Source: Lachnospiraceae bacterium
Lineage (GTDB): Bacteria > Bacillota > Clostridia > Lachnospirales > Lachnospiraceae
NCBI GenBank assembly: GCA_029067085.1
Contig: JAIEFE010000008.1
Location: forward strand, 1-64,000
Direction of reading: 5' to 3'
Length of the DNA: 64,000 nucleotides
Positions within the stretch are counted from its first letter, which is position 1; each line of letters opens with the position of its first letter. Positions 29,854-38,273 of the stretch are shown here, piece after piece. The position numbers and the translations under genes are program-made. The notes beneath the pieces were generated by a model that had not been told where the DNA came from, ran no database searches, and was given only the letters and a program-made list of their open reading frames with translations.

Positions 29854-30795
29854 TCAAGACTTCAGTCCGCGTTCCAGCCTTTCCCGATACCCCGGCGCGT
29901 TCTTTAACTCAAACTTATTGTTAAACATCTCGTACTCTGCATCCGGGAGCTTATCGGCAAGCTTCTCCTCCACATTGCTCTTATAGACCAGACCGCATGC
30001 CACGGAGGGCGCAAGGATCTCATCTTCAAAGGTCTGGCAGGCCCGTTTTACCCGCCAGCAGTAATCCTCCGCCTCGCCGTCCTCCGCCATGGGAATCAGC
30101 ACAATGAAAACGTCACCGTCCACACGGCCAATCACGTAATCAGGCTTCTTCTCCTGTTTCAAAATATCAGCGATCGTACGGATCAGGCGGTCACTCTCCT
30201 CGTCACCAAAGTGATCGTTGACAAATTTCCAGTCATTGATATTGAAGTTGATGACTGCCACGGGCACCACCTCTGCCCGATCGATCACCCTCATACGTTC
30301 CTCAAAATAAACCTTGTTGTACACGCCCGTGAGGGCATCCTCATTCTCCCCTCTGGCAGTCCGGACATGCTGTACGCCCAGCTTCTCCTCCAGTTCATCC
30401 ACATAAATGGCTGACTCCCTGTGGAGATAGGCCTCCTCTCCCCAATGGGAAAGCATATGGGAAAATGTGTCGAGGAGTTTCTCTGCCTCCTCTTTCTTTT
30501 CCGAAGCGACCCCGCCTGTCTTTGCATAGAGATGGGCGATCGTGCGCCCGTAGACTCTGATCTTTCTGCCCGGCTCCCCTACCACATCCGGCGTAAAGCC
30601 TGCAAAATTTCCCACACAGACCACCTTCTCGCCGTGTCTTTCCGTCAGGAGCACCTCCAGTCCGCTCACGGCGCAAAGCGCTTTCATGTACTCCGAAATG
30701 GCGTCGATTTGGTAGAGATGATCCAAGCCGTAATTCTTTACGTTATCCTTGATCCGCTGCTCAAAAGGAACCGCCTTATAGTTCATGCCCATCAT
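29854..30795 (-). CDS. Cytoplasmic protein with degenerate GGDEF domain
   Basis: A 313-residue soluble protein. The N-terminal region (about 20-120) looks like a small-molecule sensor, perhaps PocR- or GAF-like, but I cannot assign it firmly. A helix (about 125-150) leads into a GGDEF-fold domain (DALTGVYNKVYFEERM onward). The signature loop reads RVDGDVF instead of GGDEF, lacking the catalytic Glu, and no RxxD site precedes it. It is probably not a cyclase and may act as a nucleotide sensor. The start could be the first or second Met; both follow AGGAG. A good promoter is at 30834-30862. Confidence 0.8.
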   Translation of the reverse strand: MMGMNYKAVPFEQRIKDNVKNYGLDHLYQIDAISEYMKALCAVSGLEVLLTERHGEKVVCVGNFAGFTPDVVGEPGRKIRVYGRTIAHLYAKTGGVASEKKEEAEKLLDTFSHMLSHWGEEAYLHRESAIYVDELEEKLGVQHVRTARGENEDALTGVYNKVYFEERMRVIDRAEVVPVAVINFNINDWKFVNDHFGDEESDRLIRTIADILKQEKKPDYVIGRVDGDVFIVLIPMAEDGEAEDYCWRVKRACQTFEDEILAPSVACGLVYKSNVEEKLADKLPDAEYEMFNNKFELKNAPGYRERLERGLKS

Positions 30796-30833
30796 TTCTC
30801 CTATCCCCGATTTTAAGAACGAAATACATATTC

Positions 30834-30862
30834 AGTATACCTTTTTTCACAGGGTTTGTCTA
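30834..30862 (-). promoter_or_regulatory. Promoter of the degenerate GGDEF gene
   Basis: TAGACA and TATACT are spaced by 17 bp on the minus strand, about 40 bp upstream of the start codon. Confidence 0.65.
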
Positions 30863-30885
30863 GGGATAGGATGGCTTGTCTTTCG

Positions 30886-32034
30886 TTATCTTTTCGCAAG
30901 CGCAGCTGCCAGATCCGCGATCAGATCCTCCGCATCCTCAATCCCCACGGATAATCGCAGCGTGCTTTCGGTAATGCCGTTTTGCAGGCGTATCTCCTCC
31001 GGGACATCGGCATGCGTCTGCGTGGTCGGATAGGTGATCAGTGTCTCCACCCCGCCCAGACTCTCCGCATAACGGATCAGCCGCACATTCTCCAGAATGG
31101 AAAGGGCCAGTTCCTTGCTCTCTACTCGAAAGGTCAGCATCGCTCCAAAACCTCTGGTCTGTCGCTTCATAATCTCGTAGCCGGGATGTTCAGGGAGGCC
31201 CGGATAGAGCACTTCCGTCACGCCGCTCTGCCCTTTCAGCCATGCCGCAATGCGCAGAGCGTTCTCCTGCGCCCTTTCCATGCGAATGCCGAGGGTCTTG
31301 ATCCCCCGCAGGATGAGCCAGCTGTCAAAGGGTGCAAGTCCGGCTCCCGTAGTTTTTATAAGAAAGCGAAACCTCTCGCTGATATCCTCCCTGTTCGTCA
31401 CAAGAAATCCCGCCAGCGTATCGTTATGACCGCCCAGATACTTGGTTCCGCTGTGGACTACGATATCTGCTCCCAGTTCCAGCGGATTCTGAAAATAGGG
31501 TGAAAGAAAGGTGTTGTCCACGATGAGAAGCAGGTTATGACGGCGTGCGGTTTCAGAAAGCGCCGCAATGTCCGTCACGTGCATCATGGGGTTGGTGGGC
31601 GTCTCAATATAAATCGCCTTCGTGTTCTCCCTGATGTGTACCTCCACATCCTCCCTGCAGCAGTCAATGCTGGTAAAGGTAATACCGTTCTTTTCCGACA
31701 CATTCCGAAAGAGACGGATGCTGCCGCCGTAGAGATCCGCATCTGCAATAATATGATCGCCGGGCCGAAACAGCTCCATCAGCAGGGTGATCGCCGCCAT
31801 ACCGGAGGACAGCGCCAGCGCATCGATCCCTTTCTCCAGTGAAGCTACCACCTTTTCAAGCTGCTCTCTGGTCGGGTTCTGCAGCCTGCTGTAGTCATAA
31901 CCCGTGCTCTTTCCCACTCCCGGATGGGCATAAGTGGCGGTCTGGTAGATGGGGAAGCTGATCGCGCCGTAATTGTCAAAGCCTTCCTCCTCCAGATGCA
32001 GACATTTTGTGCCGATTCCTCTCTCGTTAGCCAT
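30886..32034 (-). CDS. PLP-dependent Cys/Met metabolism enzyme (cystathionine gamma-synthase/lyase type)
   Basis: A 382-residue fold-type I PLP enzyme. The PLP lysine is in HSGTKYLGGHND (about residue 199), preceded by VDNTFLSPY and ETPTNPMMHV, all diagnostic of the trans-sulfuration family. It keeps YDYSRLQNPTR near the N terminus. Cystathionine gamma-synthase, O-acetylhomoserine sulfhydrylase, cystathionine beta-lyase and methionine gamma-lyase cannot be separated with confidence by eye. It lies downstream of the B12 operon but has its own promoter. Confidence 0.88.
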   Translation of the reverse strand: MANERGIGTKCLHLEEEGFDNYGAISFPIYQTATYAHPGVGKSTGYDYSRLQNPTREQLEKVVASLEKGIDALALSSGMAAITLLMELFRPGDHIIADADLYGGSIRLFRNVSEKNGITFTSIDCCREDVEVHIRENTKAIYIETPTNPMMHVTDIAALSETARRHNLLLIVDNTFLSPYFQNPLELGADIVVHSGTKYLGGHNDTLAGFLVTNREDISERFRFLIKTTGAGLAPFDSWLILRGIKTLGIRMERAQENALRIAAWLKGQSGVTEVLYPGLPEHPGYEIMKRQTRGFGAMLTFRVESKELALSILENVRLIRYAESLGGVETLITYPTTQTHADVPEEIRLQNGITESTLRLSVGIEDAEDLIADLAAALAKR

Positions 32035-32080
32035 GTTGAACCTCTTTTCTATATTATTCCTATTTGTTTAGTATGAATTT

Positions 32081-32109
32081 ATAATACAACTTAAACATAT
32101 CTATGTCAA
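32081..32109 (-). promoter_or_regulatory. Promoter of the PLP enzyme gene
   Basis: A perfect TTGACA and TATTAT are spaced by 17 bp, in the 105-bp gap after cbiA. There is no room for a SAM riboswitch or T-box, and none is seen. No clear terminator for the B12 operon is visible in this gap, so some readthrough is possible. Confidence 0.75.
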
Positions 32110-32139
32110 GAAGTTTTCTCATGCCTTTTTGATCATGAC

Positions 32140-33594
32140 TTAGCAGTAATTACGGCTGCGATAACTGTCTTCCTGATATTTCTTTGCTTTCTCAATAAAT
32201 GCTCTGGCAAACACAGGATTTGACGGATAATATAAATGCGGGAATCCCATCCACTGCCTCTTATTTTCTATGATACAAGCATATTCTTTCCCTGTCACCG
32301 GCTTGGCTGCTATTACGTCCGCTCCATTATAGGTACTGTCATAGTAATGGAATTCATGTCCTTTTATCCCCTCACCATTCAGCCAAAAATTCTTTTGTGT
32401 TTCCCGAAGCTCTATGTAACCGAAACGAACCAGTTTTCCGGTATAAAAGCAGGTCGCAGGAATAACACCTGCCATATCATAACAAAGTCCTTCTTTATCT
32501 TTCAAGGAAGAATGCAGATACATAAAACCACCGCACTCTGCCACGATCGGCATTTCATTATCCACCGCGTTTTTGACTGCCTCACACATTTTCCTATTTG
32601 CGCTAAGCTGTTTTGCATACAGCTCCGGATATCCGCCGCCGATTAGCAGAGCATGGCATTTTTCCGGCAGTTTTTCGTCATGCAACGGGGAAAAATAGGT
32701 TATCCTTGCGCCATATTCCTCCAACAGGCGAATATTATCCGCATAATAGAAACAAAAGGCCTCATCCTTTGCAACTGCAATCGTGGGACGACCATCCTGG
32801 GCAACAACTCCTTCCATTAAGCCGCCGGTTGCTTTTTCATGATCTGCTTCCCCATATTCTTCGGTCACCGTTACTTTCACTATTGTTTCATCAACTTCCA
32901 GTTCTTCTGCATTTTCTGCTACTTCTTTGATACATTCTATGGAAACGGTATTTGAGATCAATTCCGAAGCAGCCTGTAGTCTCTCTTTGATATGATTCAC
33001 TTCTTCCGGCAGAAAAAGTCCCAAGTGCCTGCTCTCAAAATGCAGTTCCTCCTTTTCCGGCAGAAATCCGATTACTTTGGTTTTCAGTTCTTCCTCTATC
33101 AACGTTTTTACTGTTTCATAGTATCCTTTTGATATCCTGTTCAGTATGATACCCTTTATTAAATGTTTCTTATCATAAGCAAGAAACCCTGCTATCAATG
33201 GTATCACGGAGCGTCCCATGCCCTTCGCTTCAACAACAAGCACGATCGGTGTTTTTGTCACTTCTGCAAGATGGTAGGAAGAACCTTCTTTCCTGACTCC
33301 GCCTAAACCATCATATAATCCCATAACACCCTCAAAAACTGCAAAGTCCCGGTTTTTTGCACTGTTTAGGAAAAGTTCTCTTGTTCTTTCTTCCTCTGTA
33401 AAGAAGGTGTCCAGGTTTTTTGACGGAACATCTATTATCTTTTCATGAAACATCGGATCAATATAATCCGGTCCGCATTTATAGGAAGCCACCTTCCACC
33501 CATGATCCTTTAGCACCTGAAGCAAGGCGCAGGTGACTACTGTTTTTCCGCTTCCGCTTTTAGGTGCGGCAATCATAACTCTTTTCATTTTCAT
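32140..33594 (-). CDS. cbiA: Cobyrinate a,c-diamide synthase
   Basis: The ATG at 33594 (MKMKRVMIAAPKSGSGKT) has GGAGG upstream; the track's 18 extra residues run through a hairpin and are excluded. The 484-residue enzyme has an N-terminal dethiobiotin-synthetase-like ATPase (Walker A PKSGSGKT) and a C-terminal class I glutamine amidotransferase (nucleophile Cys in VAECGGFMYL, His in GHEFHYYD). It amidates cobyrinic acid at positions a and c using ATP and glutamine. An acidic insert (about 240-285) lies between the domains. It is the last gene of the cobalamin operon. Confidence 0.95.
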   Translation of the reverse strand: MKMKRVMIAAPKSGSGKTVVTCALLQVLKDHGWKVASYKCGPDYIDPMFHEKIIDVPSKNLDTFFTEEERTRELFLNSAKNRDFAVFEGVMGLYDGLGGVRKEGSSYHLAEVTKTPIVLVVEAKGMGRSVIPLIAGFLAYDKKHLIKGIILNRISKGYYETVKTLIEEELKTKVIGFLPEKEELHFESRHLGLFLPEEVNHIKERLQAASELISNTVSIECIKEVAENAEELEVDETIVKVTVTEEYGEADHEKATGGLMEGVVAQDGRPTIAVAKDEAFCFYYADNIRLLEEYGARITYFSPLHDEKLPEKCHALLIGGGYPELYAKQLSANRKMCEAVKNAVDNEMPIVAECGGFMYLHSSLKDKEGLCYDMAGVIPATCFYTGKLVRFGYIELRETQKNFWLNGEGIKGHEFHYYDSTYNGADVIAAKPVTGKEYACIIENKRQWMGFPHLYYPSNPVFARAFIEKAKKYQEDSYRSRNYC

Positions 33595-33603
33595 GCTACC
33601 TCC

Positions 33604-33626
33604 ATGATTCCGCATAGCGGAATCAT
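33604..33626 (-). promoter_or_regulatory. Hairpin abutting the cbiA ribosome binding site
   Basis: A perfect 10-bp stem (ATGATTCCGC/GCGGAATCAT) with a 3-nt loop ends immediately before the GGAGG (33599-33603) of cbiA. It may insulate or tune translation of cbiA within the long mRNA, or slow upstream exonucleases. No T-run follows. Confidence 0.6.
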
Positions 33627-33651
33627 AAATTCGTGCGGAGAAAGCCATACT

Positions 33652-35712
33652 TCAGACCTTCTCCCGAAACTCAAATACACAGATCCAAACCGGATTCTCA
33701 GACTGCATCAGATGATGGTTTCCTGCTTTTTTTGCTCTGCTTACCTGTAATTGTACGACTTCCTCCTCTTTTATCATATTACGCATTGATAGAATTTCAT
33801 TTATTTCACAGATTGTCTCCATACTGACGGCATTTACCACAACCCTCATCTTCGGATTAATCTGTCGGAGTGAGGCTAGTATTTCCTTTAATCTGCCACT
33901 GCTTCCTCCTATGAATGCATGTGTCGCCATCGGAAGTCCGGCCAATCCCTCCGGGGCTCTCGATTCTACCACTGTTACATTTTGCAGTTCAAACTTCTTT
34001 TGATTCTTTTTGATCAATGAAACTGCTTCGTGATCCTGTTCCACTGCATACACTTGTATACTGTCAGAAATGCCCGCTATTTCTATCGCGACAGAACCGG
34101 TTCCGCTGCCAATGTCATAGACTACCGCCTCTTCTCTTAATCGCAGCTTACAGATACTAACCTCTCGTATCTCTTCTTTTGTCATGGGAACGCTGTCTCG
34201 AATAAAATCTCCATCTGCAATACCATGTGTCAGTCTTCTTTTCATGGCATATGGATTTTTGATAAAACAGGTATATAAACCTTCTTCATCCAATTCCGTA
34301 CATTCCAGTGGCGTATGCCGCTCTATCCGCTGTCCCTCATAGGATAATTGATATCCTGTTATGATTTCGCATTCCGGCATACCGGCATCTGTCAGCAATT
34401 CTCCTAACTGATTTATATCTTTCACACCGGAGGTGAGCAGAAATGTTTTAGGACTGTTTTTGATCCGGCGTGCAAGGTTGCATAATGTTTTCCCATGTAT
34501 ACTGCAGACAGCCGCATCGTGATAGCTTTCTCCGATGCAGGAAGCCAGATAAGCCACGGAAGAAATACCCGGAAGAATGCGCAAAGATGCTTTTAAACGT
34601 TCTTTTGACACTTCTTTTTCCAGTTTCGCATACAGAGACTGACATCCGCTGTAAAATCCGCTGTCTCCCGAAAAAAGAATCACAACTTTTTTATTTCCCT
34701 TTAAATCATTTTCACGCTGTTTATCATACAGGTAAGGAATGATCTGTTCTGCCTGATAAAAAGGGTGTTTTTCTGCTTTAGAGCAGGCAGTCTTAATCAT
34801 TCTCTCTGCCCCTAATAAAATATCTGCATCTCCGATCACCCTCTCAACTTCTTTTGTCAGGCAGTTCGCATGTCCCATACCAATGCCTGCCAGAATGATT
34901 TCCATATTTCCTTTGATCTGATTCTTTGTTTGGAATTCTTCTCCTCCCATAGCTTCGAGTTTATGGCATATTTCAGAAAAAGAATACCCTTCACCCTCTT
35001 CGGAACAGCCTATAACAAATACCTTCGCTCCTGTTCTTTTTGCAGCGTCTATTTTTTCCTGATAACCACCGGGGAGACCGCTTTCTTTTGTTACCAGACA
35101 GGTTATTTCATACTGGCGGATGATCGCTTCATTCATCTCTGTCGTAAACGGCCCCTGCATCGCAATAACCTGTTTCCCATGGATGCCCTGTTCTATGCAA
35201 AGAGATAGACTTTCCATACTTGGAAGCACTCTTACATACAATCTATTTTTTATTCCTTCAGAAACGCAATATTTGTGCAATTCCTTGCTGCCGGTAGTCA
35301 GGAGAATGTTTCCTTCCGTATCTTCCAACGCATTCACACAAGCTTCGTTTGTTTCAAAATAGGTAATGCCGCTTTCCCTTTCGGCAATGCCATCTCGTTT
35401 CAAACGTAAATACGATATTGACATTCCCGCCTGCCTCATTTCTTTTATTGCCGCCTGAATATTATAAGTAATTTCCTTGGCAAAAGGATGGGTTGCGTCT
35501 ACCACAACATCAAATCTTCCATTGCTCAGGAAGCTTTCTATCTGTTCCGGATTCATTCTTCCCTGATGTACTTTTACAAGGTGATGCTGTTTTAAGACAA
35601 TCTCGCCATACTCTGTTGCCACACAGATCGTATGTCTCATTTCATTCTCTGCAAGAAATTCCGATAATTTTCTTCCTTCAGTTGTCCCTGCAAATATCAA
35701 TATTTCTTTCAA
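33652..35712 (-). CDS. cbiJET: CbiJ-CbiE-CbiT triple fusion (precorrin-6A reductase / C5,15-methyltransferase / decarboxylase)
   Basis: A 686-residue fusion. Residues about 1-250 are CbiJ/CobK (ILIFAGTTEGRKL start, VVDATHPFAKEI), reducing cobalt-precorrin-6A. Residues about 270-480 are CbiE (IILAGIGMGHANCLT; LFSGDSGFYSG), a tetrapyrrole methylase. Residues about 490-686 are CbiT with a SAM-binding DIGSGTGSVAIE loop, doing C15 methylation and C12 decarboxylation. E-T fusion (CobL-like) is common; addition of CbiJ at the front is less so. The start is TTG with GAGG at 8 nt, and it overlaps the end of cbiH by 35 nt, implying coupling. Confidence 0.93.
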   Translation of the reverse strand: MKEILIFAGTTEGRKLSEFLAENEMRHTICVATEYGEIVLKQHHLVKVHQGRMNPEQIESFLSNGRFDVVVDATHPFAKEITYNIQAAIKEMRQAGMSISYLRLKRDGIAERESGITYFETNEACVNALEDTEGNILLTTGSKELHKYCVSEGIKNRLYVRVLPSMESLSLCIEQGIHGKQVIAMQGPFTTEMNEAIIRQYEITCLVTKESGLPGGYQEKIDAAKRTGAKVFVIGCSEEGEGYSFSEICHKLEAMGGEEFQTKNQIKGNMEIILAGIGMGHANCLTKEVERVIGDADILLGAERMIKTACSKAEKHPFYQAEQIIPYLYDKQRENDLKGNKKVVILFSGDSGFYSGCQSLYAKLEKEVSKERLKASLRILPGISSVAYLASCIGESYHDAAVCSIHGKTLCNLARRIKNSPKTFLLTSGVKDINQLGELLTDAGMPECEIITGYQLSYEGQRIERHTPLECTELDEEGLYTCFIKNPYAMKRRLTHGIADGDFIRDSVPMTKEEIREVSICKLRLREEAVVYDIGSGTGSVAIEIAGISDSIQVYAVEQDHEAVSLIKKNQKKFELQNVTVVESRAPEGLAGLPMATHAFIGGSSGRLKEILASLRQINPKMRVVVNAVSMETICEINEILSMRNMIKEEEVVQLQVSRAKKAGNHHLMQSENPVWICVFEFREKV

Positions 35713-36439
35713 TTTGATATCCTCGTTTCGTGACTAGTTTCCCGTTTATAATTTCTGTTCCCAAACTCCCGATAAATACTGTGGTAAACATATTGACCTC
35801 CCTGTTTCTTAATTCCTTTAAGGTACAGGTCTCCGCTTTTGTTCCGTCCCTTCCTATATTTTCCACATAGCCGCAGACTCGATCTCCTTCTATATAGCAT
35901 AGCAAAATATCACATGCCCTCATCAGATGATCTTTTCTCTTATGACTGGAGGGATTATACAGAGCAATGACAAAATCACCTTCTGCGGCTGCACTTAATC
36001 TTTTTTCAATGATATCCCATGGTGTCAACAGATCACTCAGGCTTATAACACAGAAATCATGGTTCAGAGGCGCTCCCAGAACTGCTGCCCCACTGCTCGC
36101 CGCCGTAATCCCTGCGATAACATGCAGCTCTGTTTCCGGATATGCCTTCCCTATCTCATACATCAAAGATGCCATCCCGTAAATTCCCGCATCGCCGCTG
36201 CATACAAGTGCTACTTTTTTCCCTTTTTCAGCCTCTTCAAAACACAGCTTGCATCGTTCTTCCTCCCGACGCATCGGTGTGGATAAAAGTTCCTTCCCCT
36301 GAAAGCGCCCGCCAAGCAGCTTTAAATATAATGTATATCCAATGATCACATCCGACTGGTCCAACACTTGCAATGCTTCTTCTGTCATCATTTCTTCCTT
36401 GCCGGGTCCCATTCCCACGATATAAATTCTATTTGCCAT
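35678..36439 (-). CDS. cbiH: Cobalt-precorrin-3 C17-methyltransferase
   Basis: The start MANRIYIVGMGPG at 36439 is preferred; it overlaps the end of the cbiF-cbiG gene by 11 nt. The 253-residue protein has the tetrapyrrole-methylase N-terminal GMGPG loop, the VCSGDAGIYGMAS SAM-site motif and the conserved ALYNPSSHKRKDHL segment typical of CobJ/CbiH. It methylates C17 and contracts the ring. It lacks the C-terminal Fe-S extension seen in some homologues. Confidence 0.95.
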   Translation of the reverse strand: MANRIYIVGMGPGKEEMMTEEALQVLDQSDVIIGYTLYLKLLGGRFQGKELLSTPMRREEERCKLCFEEAEKGKKVALVCSGDAGIYGMASLMYEIGKAYPETELHVIAGITAASSGAAVLGAPLNHDFCVISLSDLLTPWDIIEKRLSAAAEGDFVIALYNPSSHKRKDHLMRACDILLCYIEGDRVCGYVENIGRDGTKAETCTLKELRNREVNMFTTVFIGSLGTEIINGKLVTKRGYQIERNIDICRDN

Positions 36440-38273
36440 CAAAACATACCTTCCATTCTCTCCTCGCGACCGCAATTGTCATACCATTTTCAGCGATTTT
36501 AGGAAAAATCAGTTTACCGTCTTCTCCGCAGGCTTTCACTGCCGCCCTCTCACAAACATTGTCAACTCCCACCTGCTCTTTGACAAACAATGACTCTTTA
36601 AAACTTCCGCTTACTTCCTGCAATTCTTCCGCTGTATAGGTAAAGAATGGTATCCCCTCCTTTCGGCACCATTCCACGATTCCCTGTTCTTCCCGCTTTA
36701 GAGAAATAGAAGAAAGCGCAAAAATCTGCGTGACAGATATTCCCATTTCATTTATTGTTTTTGTAACAAGTTGATCAATTTCATTTACTTTTTTTCCTCT
36801 TTTGCACCCGATTCCTATGACATACTCCCTCGGTTTCAACAGAATAGAGGTATCAAACACATCCTCTTTGGAAGTGACCACAACATCTACAAATCCGTCC
36901 GGCGGATATGGAACAATCTGCACGGCTGTTTCTTCGCCAGTGATCTTATGATCCGATTCTATGGATATGGTAATTTCTTGTCCGGCTAATACCTTTGATG
37001 ATACTTTGGCAATCCCGTCTTTATTTGCAATATATAGATTATTTCTCCTTGCGAACAGATCAATCGCAAATTTTTTATTGATATCTGTCGCCGTGGTAAT
37101 CACAGGTTCCGCTCCGATTTTCTCTGCTATATGATTTGCCAGATCGTTTGCACCGCCCACATGTCCTGATAGGATCGGAATGATATATTTTCCTTTTTCA
37201 TCCATTACAAGCACCGGCACATCATGCAGTTTATCCGTAAGAAAGGGAGCAACTGCCCTGACTGCAATTCCAGATGCTCCGATAAACAGCAGAGCATTGC
37301 TTTCCTGCATCCGCTCCTTCGCCCACTCTCCAATGGATGTTTTTACAGATACAATGTGCGAATGAGCAGCGTCATTTATATGTGCCTCACATTTTGTATA
37401 TAATGCAACGTCTATTTCTTTCTCTATCAGTCTTACTATATGCTCTGAAAGCCGTTCTCCGTTTTCCGTAAAGCTGATAATACTTAATCTCTTATCTTTC
37501 CTCTCCGGAAAAGCACTGTCTTTACGCTTTCGATACGCAGTCGAAAAATCCGGCGCATATAACCTCGATTTACTGTAGTGCTGATGAGCGATCGCATCTC
37601 CGACCAATATCAAAGCCGTTTTCGTAATCCCATGCTCTACAGATACATCATATAATGTCTCAATCGTACACAGATATGCTTCCTCCTCAGCCCAAGTTGC
37701 TTTATAAACAAGTGCTGACGGTGTGCTTCCCGCATATCCCCCCTCTATCAGCCGTCTGCTTAATTCCTGAATCATTCCGGCACTTAAATAAATTGCCATA
37801 GATGCCCTATGTGCTGCAAAGCCCTCGATGCTTTCTCTATCCGGCACTTTGGTTCTGCCTTCCATTCTTGTGATGATCAGGGATTGTGAAATTCCCGGCA
37901 AAGTATATTCAAGATTCAGGGAAGCAGCCGCGCCGAAACAGGCGCTTACCCCCGGACAGCTTTCATAAGAAATGCCAAGCGCATCCAATTCATCCATCTG
38001 TTCCCTGACAGCCCCATAGATACTCGGGTCTCCCGTGTGCAGGCGTACAGTTGTTTTCCCTTCGGTTTCCGCAGCGGAAATAAGCTGTAACACTTCGTCC
38101 AATGTCAGTTTCGCACTGTTATGTATCTCGCAGTCTTTTTTTGCATAGGAAAGCAGCTCCGGATTCACCAAAGAACCGGCATAAATAATCACATCTGCCT
38201 GTTCCAACAGGCGCATTCCTCTAACAGTTATCAAATCTACTGCGCCTGTTCCTGCCCCAACAAAATAAACCAT
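36429..38273 (-). CDS. cbiFG: CbiF-CbiG fusion (precorrin-4 C11-methyltransferase / cobalt-precorrin-5A hydrolase)
   Basis: A 614-residue fusion. Residues about 1-250 are CbiF (YFVGAGTGAVDLITVRG; VRLHTGDPSIYGA; ITRMEGRTKVP), the C11 methyltransferase. Residues about 275-614 are CbiG: an N-terminal region, a GHVGGANDLANHIA core and a C-terminal CbiG domain (VIGIGCKRGKKV), which opens the delta-lactone and releases acetaldehyde. The reactions are consecutive, so fusion could channel an unstable intermediate. It overlaps cbiD by 37 nt. RBS is GGGGGCAGAGGA. Confidence 0.94.
   Translation of the reverse strand: MVYFVGAGTGAVDLITVRGMRLLEQADVIIYAGSLVNPELLSYAKKDCEIHNSAKLTLDEVLQLISAAETEGKTTVRLHTGDPSIYGAVREQMDELDALGISYESCPGVSACFGAAASLNLEYTLPGISQSLIITRMEGRTKVPDRESIEGFAAHRASMAIYLSAGMIQELSRRLIEGGYAGSTPSALVYKATWAEEEAYLCTIETLYDVSVEHGITKTALILVGDAIAHQHYSKSRLYAPDFSTAYRKRKDSAFPERKDKRLSIISFTENGERLSEHIVRLIEKEIDVALYTKCEAHINDAAHSHIVSVKTSIGEWAKERMQESNALLFIGASGIAVRAVAPFLTDKLHDVPVLVMDEKGKYIIPILSGHVGGANDLANHIAEKIGAEPVITTATDINKKFAIDLFARRNNLYIANKDGIAKVSSKVLAGQEITISIESDHKITGEETAVQIVPYPPDGFVDVVVTSKEDVFDTSILLKPREYVIGIGCKRGKKVNEIDQLVTKTINEMGISVTQIFALSSISLKREEQGIVEWCRKEGIPFFTYTAEELQEVSGSFKESLFVKEQVGVDNVCERAAVKACGEDGKLIFPKIAENGMTIAVARREWKVCFDGK

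Noticed and set aside
32035-32139. SAM riboswitch or T-box before the transsulfuration-type gene
   Set aside because: Only 105 bp with a plain promoter and SD; no conserved riboswitch or T-box sequence is visible.
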